A stretch of DNA of 64,000 bases from Schizophyllum amplum (lineage: Eukaryota; Basidiomycota; Agaricomycetes; Agaricales; Schizophyllaceae). Shown piece after piece: positions 23,017 through 35,701 of the stretch (position 1 is the first letter of the stretch; the number at the start of each line of letters is the position of its first letter). The notes beneath the pieces are model-generated. The model was given only the letters and a program-made list of their open reading frames with translations. It did not search any database and had not been told where the DNA came from. A program made the translations under genes and the position numbers. The DNA is taken from NCBI GenBank assembly GCA_007026445.1, contig VDMD01000001.1:1798001-1862000 (forward strand), read 5' to 3'.

Positions 23017-24151
23017 GGTGACTGCAGACGCGGACGGCGGTGAATCCGTGATGTATGCAAGTGCCCTCTACGCGGCCCGGATCCCGCTTCGTCAGCGCCA
23101 CATACTTTCGAGCGTGCGAATAAACTCGGCACACGCCCGGCGGCGCGCTCCCGTGATTTCAACCATGTTTTGTTCAGCAACTTGCCAACGTCCGGGCAAC
23201 GTCAGTCATCCAGCGGTCCAACGCCTCATACTTATACCTGTAACGTCCCCTGGGAAAATACTGGGGGTAGATGAATGATGTGCTCAAGCCGCTGCCCTCA
23301 ATGCCCCAAGTTCGTCCGCTGCCCTGACGTCGACGATCCGGTCCGACTGTTTGCACAATGCAGCTGTACATGTAAAGATAGTCATTGCAGAGGCATGCGT
23401 CAACCCTTATAGACATTGTGGCATTTGCGCTCGTTCCCAGCGTCGGGCTTGAGTATACGTAGAGGAGGTCCAGCTAGCGGGAGAAGCAACGACAATTCAA
23501 GCCAGGTTCGAGCTCAAGTTTTGGAACTTACGTGCAAGTTGTGATATGTTGCCTCTCGCACGTGGTCCTTTTGAATTCAGCTTCCACCCTCACTGCCTTC
23601 AGAGTCATCCCACTTGCATCCGGCTAACTTTCTTGGTTCATGGCTCGCAGATGCAGCGCTTGGACTCGACCTATAGCACACAATTGCGCCTGTTTACTCA
23701 TTCGCTGTTTATTTCTAGCCACAATAACATTGACACACCTTGCTGCCTACGTGAAGCGTTCATAATGTTGGCACGGGTGAGCGCTTGAGCGGTCGGCCAT
23801 TCACAGTCTTTCAGCTTCTGCAGCTTTACAAAGCCGCTCAGCCCTATTATCACACTCCCAGATTATTCAATGCCTCTGAGTACACATCGCTCGAGCGTCG
23901 GACCGACCCCGCATAGCCTCAGCTGACTTGAAGAGCCCGCCCGACATTCGGTACGTCAACGCGTCATTCTTCGCCCTTCAATGTATACTGCTCCTTCACT
24001 GCGTCTGTAGATCCAGAAACTGGCTATAATGGGCGCGCGACGCTCAAAGCCTCAATCGCGGGCATTTTTATCGCCTCCGTTCTTGGGATCTTCCTTGCCT
24101 CCACATTCCCATTATAACCCCTTCTTCCCCATCTCTTCATCACCAAATTTG
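23017..24151. other. Intergenic, divergent promoters
   Basis: About 1.1 kb between divergent ATG6 and the 7-TM gene. A minus-strand ORF 23174-23416 (80 aa) and plus ORF 23546-23788 have no recognisable family and may be chance. The part just upstream of 24152 is CT-rich, as in many fungal core promoters. Confidence 0.4.
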
Positions 24152-25970
24152 ATGTCGGATAAACCTCCTGCATGGGCGAGTGCGCCGGAGGTGCATCCGG
24201 GCGCGACGGCACAGATGAAGCTTGCTGCACTCTGCGTACAGTCGGTTCTGCTCGGCGTCTTCGTTGCCCTCGTCCTCGCGATGTTTTACCTTTTCACCCG
24301 ACGCTCGACTGCGGGACCGAGTACCGGAAAGATCCCCAAAGCCGAACGACTTTTGCTCTCTGCCCTGGTTATTTTGCTAGTCATGAATACTGGAGTGAGT
24401 CTCCTCTGCGAGGCCAAGGCGGTCAATGCCTATTTATTCATCGCGCCACCCACAGCACTGGATTTGCACCGTCGTGCGCGCCTTTGAGGCCTTTGTGTTT
24501 TGGCTCGATGGGCAGCATCCGGCTGCCTACTACGGTTGGATGACGGGCACCATCCGGGTCGCGCAAGCGGCGTTCCACAGCGGCACAGTCGTGGCCGCGG
24601 ACATGATGGTGGTGAGTCTAACCGTCATCGCGCTTTAGCATCTGCAGTCTCTTCATTGTCTTCATACGTTATCGTTTTCTTTTCTTCTTGTATTTCTGAC
24701 GCTTGTCATTCACAGATAACCCGCCTCTATGTTATCTGGGACTACCGTAGATCTGTGGCTGTCGCACCAGGCGTGCTGTCGCTTGTAGCTCTGCTCGGTA
24801 TGTGTGGGCTGGCTGTAGCCGTTGCCGTCTAGCGCTGTGCTCACTCCTCTTACTAGTTTCCGCTATAGGGACAACATACGCATACGGCGCGGTGAGTCGG
24901 CGCTGCTATTCCTCTGCAATTCCTCGAAAAGTACGAGGCCACGATCGAATGAAATCTCCATCTGTATCTGCATTTTTGACGCAAAACCTCTTGCAGTATA
25001 ATGCGGACAGCCCTTCTACCCTTGTCTCTTTGCAACATTGGAGAATTGCGCATTCAGTTCTGACCATCTGGTATGGCATGCTCGTACCCTAACGACGATC
25101 GTAACGCAAGCTCACGCAACTACCCTACATTCAGCACAAACGTGTACAGTACCGGTGAGCTATATCGCCCCTATGGACGAAAGCGCGGTCGCTGACACGT
25201 CTGCCATTTCTCTGTGTGTCTATCGCTCCTCGTTAGGTATGATCGTATGGCGCGTCGTGCGAGTGAACCGCCGGGCGGCGAAATTCAGGAGTGGCACCTC
25301 GCTCACGGTGCGTGACGTTGCGCTTCTTGACACGCGTTGCTGATTATTTCTCGCTTTTGTCGCCCTACCGATTTCGTCTTGCCTTCCTTCGTCTTCTTCT
25401 GTCCCACGGCATCCAATTTGATGTCTTCGATACCCATTGCGCATTGCATCTTGGCTTTCGACCTGAATGGACAGTCTGCAATCCTGCTCATAGCTGAGAG
25501 TGCAGCGGTATACACGCACGTATATTCACGACCTATACTGTCACTTCCCACCGCTGATATGCTGCCGTAGTACGATCGTGCTCGTTGCCCAGATCACTTA
25601 TGGCCTACGCGCCATCAGCAACTATTTTTTCTCTGAATGCATCCCACCGGTGGCAGCTCTTGCCGCCGTACTTGCACACGCACGTGCTGTCTTGGGAAAG
25701 GCGCGAGGTGGGGCGCAAGAGGACAACCGGACCTGGTGTAACAGAGAAACGTGGCCGCGGACGAACCCACAGCTGGCTTGGGACGAGCGCAGGAGGACTG
25801 GGTGCTTGGACTCATGGGAAAGGAGGGCATCCTGTGGAAGGAACAACAGCTCGCTGCAAATCCATGTTGCGCGCTCGGTGGAGTCGTGCACTGACGTGAG
25901 GGAGGTGGCGCGCCTGCCTAGCGCGATGGTGCGCGACTGGCGGAGGAGCGTGTCAGAAACCATCATCTAA
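24152..25970 (+). CDS. Seven-transmembrane protein of basidiomycete type, unknown function
   Basis: Start MSDKPPAW at 24152 (an in-frame Met at 24029 would add a basic leader); stop TAA 25968-25970. Hydrophobic blocks separated by short introns: LCVQSVLLGVFVALVLAMFY, LLLSALVILLVMNTG, AFEAFVFWLDGQHPAAYYGW, AQAAFHSGTVVAADMMV, ITRLYVIWDYRRSVAV, VLSLVALLGLAVAVALCS, and later SAILLIAESAAVYT with STIVLVAQITYGLRAI. This pattern, with L-Y-V-I-W-D-Y-R-R after the third segment and A-L-L-I-A-E-S-A-A before the sixth, is seen in a large family of Agaricomycete 7-TM proteins without known ligand. The C-terminal tail is cytosolic, polar and ends near a GARGG-rich stretch. Around seven exons; individual joins are not all fixed. 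It is not a Ste3 pheromone receptor by sequence. Confidence 0.7.
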
Positions 25971-26181
25971 ATTCTGACTTATATAACGACATATATAATA
26001 CTGTTTATGGCTGCATGAACACTTGAACTTGAATCAGCGGATTCGACGAAGGACAGATCGAACAGTTCAACTTTCACGGCAAGCGCCGGGGCGTGAGAAC
26101 CACGTGAAATGATCAAGTCGGAAGAGGCCGGACTCGCCGACCCATCACAGCAGCGTGACGCGTGTCACGCGTCCCGCCAAA

Positions 26182-26838
26182 ATGTCCTCTCTCCGTTTCC
26201 TGTCAGCTGCTCGCCGCCTGCCGCGCTCCGCAGCCACCTTTAGCCGCCGCGGGTATGCTGAGGCCGCGAGCGACAAGCTCAAGCTCTCGCTTGTTCTCCC
26301 TCATCAAGTGCGTGCGCGTCTTGCACTCCCCGAGCGTGCAGGGAGCCTGACCGTTTGTTCACCTAGGCCATCTTCACCTCCGCCGATGTAGTGCAGGTCA
26401 ACATCGCCGCCGCGACCGGAGACATGGGCATTCTTGCCAACCACGTGCCGTCCATTGAGCCCCTGCGCGCGGGTGTGTTGGAGGTGCTTGAGGGCGCGGG
26501 CTCCAAGAAGTGGTTTGGTGCGTGCTGGAATCCTCAGCTTTCATCCCGCTTGACTGACGTGCTTGTCTGCATAGTCTCTGGCGGTTTTGCGACTGTGCAC
26601 CCGGGCAACAAGCTCACCATCAACGCTATTGAGGCCGCGCCGCTGGAGGACTTCTCGTCCGAGGTGCGTAGTGCATCGCCGTTCATTCAACAGTGTCTCA
26701 TTCTTCATACAGGCCATCAAGGCCAACCTTGCTGAGGCCCAGAAGGTTGCGGCTGGCAACGGTTCTGAGCAAGACAAGCTCGAGGCACGGATAGAGGCGG
26801 ACGTGTACGAGGCACTCCAGCACGCCGTCTCCGCGTGA
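26182..26838 (+). CDS. ATP16: Mitochondrial ATP synthase delta subunit
   Basis: Exons 26182..26307, 26367..26517, 26575..26663 and 26713..26838 join in phase to 163 aa. Residues 1-25 form an Arg/Ser/Ala-rich mitochondrial presequence (MSSLRFLSAARRLPRSAA). The N-terminal beta-sandwich has VNIAAATGDMGILANHVPSI, the G-x-M-G-I-L-x-x-H motif of the F1 epsilon (bacterial)/delta (mitochondrial) family, then FATVHPGNKLTINAIEAAPL. A two-helix C-terminus ends in EADVYEALQHAVSA. The protein belongs to the central stalk and links gamma to the c-ring. TGACGCGTGTCACGCGTCCC-type CG-rich sequence just upstream (26155-26175) may be part of the promoter. Length matches the fungal family. Confidence 0.95.
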
Positions 26839-27067
26839 TCGTGCAACATAAATGTACTCAGTGTCTGTCGTTGCATCATTACCGTAGACAATGGATCTCT
26901 CTTGCATCCAAACGCAGGTCTTACGACCAGGACTCCTCGGATTCAGCCGGACATTCAGAATCATCATGCGCATGGGAGACACAGTCACGTGAGAGAAGCG
27001 AGCTTGACGCGTTGTGGGATTGATCGTGCTGGGGAGGCGAATAAGTAGCGCCCTGTCTCCCACCACG

Positions 27068-30000
27068 ATGTCCGACAACGAACGCGTCCCGACACCGAGA
27101 TGTGTTGCTGACGAGACACTACTGCACGGCATATTGGGAACGACCATCAAACAGCATATACGGGAGGACCACTTGAGCAGCACCCGATGCAAGCGCCAAG
27201 ACAGACCCAAGGTGGAGAATGAAGCGCGTCTCAAACTACAAGAAAAGAGTAGGAAATTGGCAGGAGCTGTGAGCGTCACTTCCACCTATTGTCAAGGCTT
27301 CATCACTTACGCGTCGCCCCCAGAGGACCGCCTGCCTGGAATGGACACAGATGGCTTTTGACGGAGAAGAACCACGGTTCGAAGAACCCAGCACGACGCA
27401 ATGGGGAGTCTTCATCGAGTTCTACAGCAAATGTCAGCTCGAAACCGACCGACATGCCATGGACTACCTCAACAAGGAACGGGGCAAGCGCGGCATGACC
27501 ACCACCGTTTCTGGCCATGACACCGCCGATGATGCTCTGGCGAGGGCTTCTTATATCAAAAACCTGCCGCCCGTTAAAACTACGAAGAGACGGCGTCTCA
27601 CCAATGGGAAAGCCTCCGGTCGGAAGGCGAAGCAGGTCAAGACGGAAGACGAGCCCAACGAGCGACCCCTCTCTCCTCTTTCTCCGCTCACCACGTGTTC
27701 ATCCCTGTCGCCCTTGTCCTCGCCAACGCTGCCGAAGAAGGAGCTTTCCCCCAAACCAAGCACTTTTGCGGCACGGTGGGGGCGCACTCGTAAATCTGCT
27801 CGGAAGCGCGCTTCGGCGAAGGGCCACAAATCGGAGACCGAGATTTACCCAAGCGTATCGTCCACTGTGGAAGTTGACGAGCAGCCGGTACCTCATAGTG
27901 TGCGCTACGTGACCCCAGCGCCAGGGATGAACGTTGACGAATCGGCATCCTCCGGTCGACGCATATCGCTTGAACTTGAAGGCGACGATCCCCCGTCATC
28001 GCCTGAGATTCCGCTGGCCAAGCTTCACATCGACCACTTACAAGACGCTGCTATGGACGATGCTACATTGCCCCTGGAAGACAATACGGCGAAGGAGGGT
28101 CCTGGTATCTCCGTTGACGCACTGCTTGTCAAGCCAGAGCCTGAGTTGGGAGATGTCGAAATGCGCTTGGTCACTCTCGAGGACATGGCGCTGTTGTCTG
28201 CTCCAGCTGCGTCATATGTACCTCGGCCCGTCCTGGCATCTCCGCATCCAAAGGCAAACGACACCGCGCCTATCCTCAAGCTACGGTTAGCACGCAAGCC
28301 GGCCATATGGGCACAGGTAAGGGAACAGACGTGCAATGTCAACTTAATTATACGACTAATTTCCTCCCAGACCCGTCAAGAAGTCTGCGAGTCCTTTCCG
28401 TGGTTTCGGTCATTTCAAGGTGGTGTTTACTCCAACGATAACGTCGTGAAAGGTGAACTGGGCATCTTAAACCTTCCTGCGACGCGCTCACACGTCCTCA
28501 GGATACCTCCTCAGCGGGCATCCTTCCGAGTAAGTCTGTTCCTCCATTTAATGGCACGCCGTTGATGTTCTCTTCAGACGAGACAGATTCGAGCTGGGCG
28601 GGAAATTCATCATATCTCACGGGCAAGTTCGTTCTTACCTTTGTTATGTGGGTGATGCTCATTCATCCTCAGCGGAGGAAAGGCAGAAAGCCTCACGATG
28701 CAAGACGGCCGCATGGTAGTCGTTCCTGCGCAAGACCAGAGCGAGAAAGACATATCCGTGAGGGCCCTGTTGAATACGTATATGGAGAGGCGACCCCTAG
28801 TCCTCCTAGTGGACGATAACTACCGCCTATTCCCTTATGATCTGAGGCCCCATGGTGTCGTCTATGCGGTACTTGGGTTGTACTTCATCAAGCACGCATG
28901 GGGTGAGTCATAGCCGCGTAAGGATGCCTTGAAGCTCACCAGTCGGCTTTACAGCTGAACGGCAACCGGCTGGACCGTCAAATCCTTTGGGTACCGTTGT
29001 TCGCTTCAAATTCGCCTTCCAGTGGTGTGAAGGTCAGGAGGCGCCTTGGTGGGCATCTCCGCCTTCATCGTGCGATGCGTCCATAGTGGAACCAGTGCCA
29101 GCGCACGATACTCCCTCTGAACAATCAGCCGTTGATTGTGTCCGGCGGAGGTCGAAAGCCCCCAAGAAAAAGATTCACGCTTTCGTAGACATCACGCGAA
29201 GGTACTGACGAACACCGGCTGGCATTCATCGATCATACTGAAGTCATTTCCCAGCTATCGGCAGTCAGAGCTGTCCCATCGTTGTCCTACATGCGGAGAA
29301 GCCTCCGCCTTGGTGTACCGCAGCCGCATGTGCCTCTTCCCGCATTGCAGCGCATTTTGGCTCATTGACGGCGTGCATGCTGTTGTTCCCGAGGCGCTGG
29401 AAATCAACCCGGATTTCCTGAAGCTTGACGATCCCTGCGTGCTCCCGCTAGGATTGCGCGATGTCCGCCCGCCACCTCCTGTCAACCTCGACTTACTCTG
29501 CACACCTAGCGTCACAACCACGCAGCCCTTCACGCAGGGGTGGCACTGCAAGCAATGCGGCCGGCTGTCCTGTCGGTATGTCGCAGACCACCTGTGAGGA
29601 GCCAAGCTGACGCCTCGGATGCATAGAACGTACTGGCAGAAGTGGGATTGCCCGGCGTGCGATGTCAGTGTGCATATTGTTCAAGGAGAAAGGTTCTCAT
29701 GCGTCCGTTCGTAGGCTCCGCCCGTCATGGTTAACCCGCTCATACGGGATGCCAAGGATCTGAAAGCGATGTCGACGGTCCGTTTATCCTTCATGACTTG
29801 CCGTATAATCATTTTAAGACATAGCAGCGGGTCAAGATGAACTGGATGCATAGCCATGTACTCGAAGGCAGCGGTGCGCCTCGTCTCGCCGGTGGCATAG
29901 CACGACACCTCAGACTATCAGAACAGGCATCAAGCGTCTACCAATGAGGCCTTTTGCCGACGAGCGAGGCGCGATCATCGGCAATTATCAGGCTTTCGAA

Positions 30001-31110
30001 CTCCCCGACGGCGTGTATGTCCACGTTCCGCGCGACGATTCGAATGCTCAGCTTTATGACTCAGCGGCACAATTTATCACATAAAGTCGACGAGTCTTCT
30101 TGCCCTGCAGGAGGCGCAGGACGTTTTCAAGCGGTACCAACTCGATGCCAGTAATGGCTCCTTGAACTTTCAGCGCCTGCCGTTACGTTCCGTAAGTGCT
30201 TACGTCCCCTGGACGAGTACCGGCACTGAGATACTGATTTTTGATCCGCAGCACAAATGTGAACGACTCCCGTCTGCGTCTAGCGTCACACGCTGACCTG
30301 TTTGCGACAGTACGCGGCGCTTGTCTTGCTCATTACTTCTCGCACAACAGTGAGCTTTCCTATCCTTAGCGCAACGACTGCGTCTCATCGACTCCTCACG
30401 CAGCTGGTAAACCTTATCATGTCAAGAACACGATCTCAGCTAGACTTGTTACTTTGCTAACTTGTATGTAGTATGTCGGTGGCGGCGCAAACACTGTACC
30501 CTGGGAGGCCGCATCACAGGCTGTACTAGGCGCTCGGGAGCTAATGCACAAGCGGCTTCGCCAGGCTCTTGGCCGTCAAGAAGTCTTCAATGAGGTTCTC
30601 AGGTGCGATCTTACTTTATGGTCGTGCACACACCCAGGTTGATCGTCAATTTTCAGTGCCGCTTACATGGAGAGCCAGAAAATGGCGGTAGGGAGACCCT
30701 CTGGGGCTTCGTTCCCCCGTGCTGACGTTGCGTACAGTTCCATAGCGACGCTGAGGCAGGCCTCGGTCCGCTCGTAGCCGGATTGTCGCTGGGTGCCCCG
30801 GCGTTCATGCACTTCCGGAGGGTCCCAAAGAAGCAAGAGCAGATTGACGGACACAAGGGCGTACTTCTCTCCTTCAAGCTTGAGCACGTACGTACGGCCT
30901 CGCCTTGATGCGCTGCTTGGAAACTCACGAGTGTCCCAGGGAGATGTCCTCGTCATGGACGGCACAGAAATCCAGAGGCGTTACCAGTAAACATCCGTTT
31001 TCCGCTTGAGGTACACCAGACCACTAACATGACATATGCGCCTTCACAGACACACCGTCGTACCAACCAGCTTCCGCATCGCTGCGACAGCTCGGCAGAT
31101 AGGAGAATGA
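27068..31110 (+). CDS. Large AlkB-like 2OG-Fe(II) dioxygenase with zinc-binding region
   Basis: Exons 27068..27268, 27324..28316, 28371 onward, then about nine more, to TGA 31108-31110. Residues 1-400 are mostly low-complexity, Ser/Pro/Lys-rich with acidic stretches and probably disordered. The middle (28560-29210) contains a globular block with VLLVDDNYRLFPYDLRPHG. Next are two Cys clusters, CPTCG...CLFPHC and HCKQCGRLSC...WDCPAC, typical of a small zinc fold. The catalytic domain follows: GGGANTVPWEAASQAV, FHSDAEAGLGPLVAGLSLG (His 30741-43 and Asp 30747-49 form H-x-D), AFMHFR, GDVLVMDG, and HTVVPTSFRIAATAR (distal His 31051-53; Arg for 2-oxoglutarate). Fe2OG enzymes of this type demethylate nucleic acids; the substrate here is unknown. 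A split into two genes near 29210 cannot be excluded, but splice phases support one. Confidence 0.75.
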
Positions 31111-31835
31111 GTCAAGTTCCATCTCGCGAGTCGCTCTGTAGACGTGGTGTTGCTTGTTGACAACTACAGTATGCCGCACTGGCAGTCCGTCCTCCTATGG
31201 AGGGCAGTCTGACTATCCACCGTGTATAATTAAGGTACCTACAATGATCCCTCCGCGACTGACCAGATTCGGAATACGGGACCAGTTTTCGCCGCCCGCT
31301 GGACCCAGCCGAGGCTCATTTTACTTACTTGAGTGTGTCGGCGCATATGTATACTGTAACTTCCGCTACGCTGGTCTCCACCTTGCCTTGCGGACTATGG
31401 TTCGGTGCAAGATTGGTAGGCTCAAAGTGGTGGATGATCACTATAGGTACCACTGCCGAGCAACGGCGGGTGGCGAGTCGACGTCGAGCTCGGGAGTCGA
31501 GAGTCAATATGAACCCTTACACAATGAGCGCACTGGAGTTTTGCCCGGGCAAAACAACGTGCCTCCACGAGTCGATTCAACTCAATCAAGCAGCTTCAAC
31601 CCCGACACTACTACGCGTCACTACACGGAGGTCGCGGCGATGATGCAAGAAGGATGCCACCACTGAGCGTATGTGAATATCCATGGTCCATGACCAGAGA
31701 CTATACGGACGTAGTAAAGGCCTCGCACCAGCTTGAGTAAGCGAATGCGCGCCAGTACTTGGTACAAATTGGAGCGCAGCTGACATTCCCGCATCATGAT
31801 GTTGCCTCAAAACATTGTAGCGCTTGGCTGACTCG
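31111..31835. other. Intergenic between convergent genes
   Basis: About 725 bases. The plus-strand ORF 31154-31666 (170 aa) has no motif, weak composition and no promoter, so it is not called. No repeats recognised. Confidence 0.4.
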
Positions 31836-34800
31836 TCATCGGCGCCCGAGAGGCTTTCCCGCCCTGTTTGGTCGATTCACGGTATTGACTGCCATGGGCA
31901 GATGCAACTTAGACAACGTCAGCTGAGCATACACACCTAGAAGACCACTCACATCTCGAGGATGTCGGTGCTGACCGTCGTAAGCGTCGAAGTGATTCGA
32001 GCTCTGCCAGCCTTGCGCCACTGCCTGCTGTTCGTTCCGCAATTGCCCGACGTCCTGGATCATAGCACGGACCTCCCTTGTCATTTGCCTCTTGAAGTCT
32101 TCCACTTGTGCTAGAGCGTACGATGTAAACGATGCGAGACAGTACGCGCAACAGACTCACCTGTAACGTTGAGCGACGTGGCCTCCTGCATGGCATCCAC
32201 GAAGCGGAGCCGCTCGTCCCGAATCTCCTTGCTGATTTCTGTATTTCCAGAAAATGGTTGAGCTTTCGGCTGCAGTGGGCGAGAAAGAGAACGAGTACGG
32301 ACGAGAAGCAAGACCTCGAACCAAAACCTCCTGGTTCTGGCGCTGCCCTTCCAGGATCTGCGCCATGGCACCGCCGCCTAGACAACTGATGAGTTGTGCA
32401 AACTCATAGCAAGACCTGAGAGAAAGTACCTTGCGCATGCAGGTCGCCTACCAGTCGACCGACCGCCTCGTGCAGCGCGCTCAGGTCCTGGTCCCGTGCG
32501 CGCATCTCGGCAGCCAGCTGCCGCATCTCCACCAGAGGTCCTTGAGGCTGCGCAGGGTCGCCGACAAGCTGCGCGCTGAGTTTCGCGACCTCCGCAGACA
32601 TCGTCTGGATCTGCAACGAGCCAGAGTTCACGAAGCTCGAGAGCCACTGTGGTTATATGAGTGACGGTCCTGAGACTTGCATCGCGCCGCGCACCGTATT
32701 CAAGTCGCTCAGATAGCGCACGGTATCCGCATCACATCGCGCTTGGCCGTCCCGCTTTTCGGAGTCGACCCGTAGCAGTGATACTATCTGTGATAACTGG
32801 TGCGCCGACCACCGTTCAGTACTGATGTGCCGATGATAATATGGAAGCTCACCTGTGCTGAATCCCCGGGCTGCGAGCGCGCAAGCATGTCATCCAACTT
32901 TGCATGTATGGCCGTGAGTTCGACTTTGGTGCGACTTTCGAATCTGCCCCGGTCGACGTCGCGCATTGTCGCCACACTGTCTCCCTCGCCGGAACTCTTC
33001 GATGTCAGCTTATTCAGCCTATGCAGGATTTCCGGTACATCTTGCTGGATTTGAAGCTGCAGGCGATCCACCTTGTCATCGATGCCCGCGAGATGATTGT
33101 TCATGGGGCTCGAGTCGGCCGCGATGGAAAGCTGACGAACAATCCCGCTAGAGCTCGTGCGCTGATAGCTGTTCTTGTTGGCCACGAGATCATCCAGCTT
33201 CCGCTCGATAGAGGCGAGTGTTTCCGATGTCCCCTGCGCGCGTGTCTCCAAAGCGAGTACGGCACGCTGTACGGTCCCGAGCTCGGGGAGGGCGCCTTTG
33301 GAGCCAGACCCACGAGTAGACGTCGCGGAAGAGCTGTTAAGTTTCGAGGGTAGCGCACGGACGTCGGACTGCAGAGCCATGATGCGGGATTCCAGTGTGG
33401 TGATGCGCTCTTGATGCTTGGCCGCTTGATTGAGGACAGTATCCATGACAGGCTGCATCTTGTCGTCGGTTGGCGGTGCATTCATGGCATTTTCCCCGAC
33501 GCCACCAGCAGCTTGCATTGAATAGCGATCAGCATCTTCCCCGTAGCAGTCGAGCACAGAGAACTGCGAGCGAGGCCGAGACCGAGACCGAGAAGCGGAA
33601 GACATCCCAGGAGGGGGCTCTTGATCGCACAAGGATGCCGAATTGCGTGACAGAACCGGAGAGTCGCGAGAGGGTATCCTGGAAAGAGATCGACGAGACA
33701 CGGGAGACCCAGGAAGACTGGGAAGACTCCGACTGGAAGAGCGAGGGGATTGTATCTGTGCGAGTCGCTGCTTGACCATAGACTTCTGACTGAGATTCGC
33801 GATAGAAGAGCTCTTGGTGGGGGAGTCGCTGAGGGGGCGAGAGAGAAGGCGCCTGGGAGTCTCGCTTGGGGTACGCATTCCTTGCGGTTCGGGCAAGGCA
33901 GGGGATTCCATGGGCACGGGAGGAAGAGAGCGATCGCTCCGCGTTGTTATCGGCCGCGCAAGAGGAGGTTTGGCACGGTCTGACTGTGTCGAGCCACCAG
34001 TATCGTTCGAGTGAATGCTTCGGACCGTGTCACTGGCATATATGCTACGCGTCCGGCGGGGTTCTCGAGAAGGAATGACAGCGTCCCTAGCGCGTACATC
34101 AGTAAAAAGAGCATGTGGAAGCACAGACACCGCGCACCATATAGCATTGATCCATCTCGCCCTCTCCTTCACGGTAGACGCCCCGAAGCACTGACTCGGC
34201 CGGTCGTTAAAGGTGATCTCAAAAATCCTGGGGTCCGAGCCATCCTCCGAGCGAGGGAGCATGTCCCGCAGAGCGGGATCCAGTTGTTCCATAGTCAGAG
34301 CGCATACATCCGTACAGCGGGTGATGTCGATGATCTGCGTGAATGGATTGCCCATGGCTGTGTACCAAGTGGCGAGTAGCGCGGACCCCTCGAGAGATAC
34401 GGAGCAGCTTGTCCAGACAGGGAAGATGTCCCGAGATTCGTTTTCCGTGTGGCATAGGTAGAGAAGAGGGCCAGCGTGCAGGGCAACGTGACCAGTCGGA
34501 ATGTCCTCAAGAGGTGCAGCACGGGGACGAGGTCCACGAGGCTGTGACGAAGGCGCAGAATGACGATCCGGCGAGCACAACGACTCGAAGACAGGCGCAG
34601 GCGTAGCATCCGAGTCGTCGATTGGTTTCTTCTTGAACGCGGCGGGAGATTTCTTGATGACGGACATGAAGTTCTGAATCGAGCGGCGCAGCGGAGACTC
34701 CTTGTCCTTCATGTTCTTGTAGTTTTCCATAAACGAGGTACGTGTCGTCTTCTCTGGCGACTGAAGTAATGAGCGATTCTTGTGCAAAGAGCGTGGGGTA

Positions 34801-34892
34801 GCATCTTGATGTCCTTCGAGACGGGTAATAATCTGCGAGGCCGACTCGCTGTCCTGGCGCCGCACCGGGAATGCCGGGTCAGAGCCGTGCAT
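31836..34892 (-). CDS. PH-domain protein with long coiled coils
   Basis: Start MHGSDPAFPVRRQDS at 34892, with a TATA element about 65 bp upstream; the open frame upstream to 35186 lacks coding character. Residues 1-110 are basic and Ser-rich. The pleckstrin-homology domain follows, including HAGPLLYLCHTE, a SCSVSLEGSALLATWY strand and the final helix STVKERARWINAIWCAVSV, in which the Trp is the hallmark of PH domains. About 250 residues of Ser/Arg/Pro-rich linker come next, then C-terminal coiled coils (QERITTLESRIMALQSDVRAL, AVLALETRAQGTSETLASIE) running through five or so introns to GKPLGRR at 31836. The architecture suggests a membrane- or cortex-associated scaffold that self-associates. 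I know no named orthologue. A lone exon of 2.1 kb (32784-34892) is certain; the 3' exons are less so. Confidence 0.75.
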
Positions 34893-34955
34893 CGACTTTC
34901 GCAGACCACGACGCAGCACCTCGGAGTGATGGGAGGACTTGGAGAGAGAGGTTGT

Positions 34956-34965
34956 AATATATATT
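34956..34965 (-). promoter_or_regulatory. TATA box of the PH-domain gene
   Basis: AATATATATT palindromic TATA element 64-73 bp upstream of the chosen start; it supports the start at 34892 over the longer frame. Confidence 0.5.
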
Positions 34966-35701
34966 GACGTGACGCGGTCACATGAGTCGTAACGCGAGGG
35001 GAGCCTCCATTTCGAACATGTAAGTATTGTTCTCATCAGTTTTCTATTCTCCCCGTACAAGAGCTGTATTGAGTCCTTACTGTGGGTAGGGCACATTGGG
35101 CTTGTTATATGCATACTCCCACATCCTCTCATTCTCCTCATCACTGCCCTGAAATCCCTGCACCACGTCTCCTTTATTCCCCACACTGCTGAAGCCGGCT
35201 GCGCTTCGATATAGGTCGTACATGAAATATTCGCCGCACGACGAATACGAACCGTTTTCTCGAATCAACGGCTAGCCTATCAGAATTTGAACGTGCACCT
35301 TGACTGCTTCTGTTAACGCCTACGCACACAGGATAGCTTCTGCAGCCAAGATCAGCGAGCATACAGCCCTGCATGTAGGGTAGTACGCGTTGCATCGGCT
35401 GAATGTGGTTGGTGATTTCGAGAGTGAGAGGATTCCGAAGAGGCCGTGGAAGTTGAAGAAGGGTTCAACAAATCCGGGTAATGCCAGGTAATGCCGAGAC
35501 CTGTGCTGGTCGCAAATCTCAACTGTAAACATGGCCACCCTAGTAAGTAGGACGATGGCGGTTTTAGACTTGAACTTACAAGACGGTCGAACATCGTTAG
35601 CTGCTGACACAGTGAGTGTGAGTAGAAGGTGATCACGACGCAGCTCGGAACCAGCTTCGTGGTCCTTGGTATATGCATAAAAAGGTGCAATCCACCTACA
35701 C
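34966..35701. other. Intergenic, with a doubtful minus-strand ORF
   Basis: About 735 bases between the PH-gene promoter and the MED25 stop. A minus frame 35077-35268 ends SDEENERMWEYAYNKPNVPYPQ, which has coding-like composition, and frames upstream to about 35630 could supply earlier exons. I could not establish a start or a splice chain, so no gene is called. Confidence 0.3.

Noticed and set aside
23174..23416. 80-codon minus ORF upstream of ATG6
   Set aside because: Composition is coding-like in its second half, but there is no motif, promoter or partner exon.
31154..31666. 170-codon plus ORF between two convergent genes
   Set aside because: Located in a 3'-to-3' intergenic space with no promoter or domain.
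32784..35186. Using Met at 35186 as start of the PH-domain gene
   Set aside because: The extra 98 codons run through a TATA box and non-coding-like sequence; Met at 34892 downstream of the TATA fits better.
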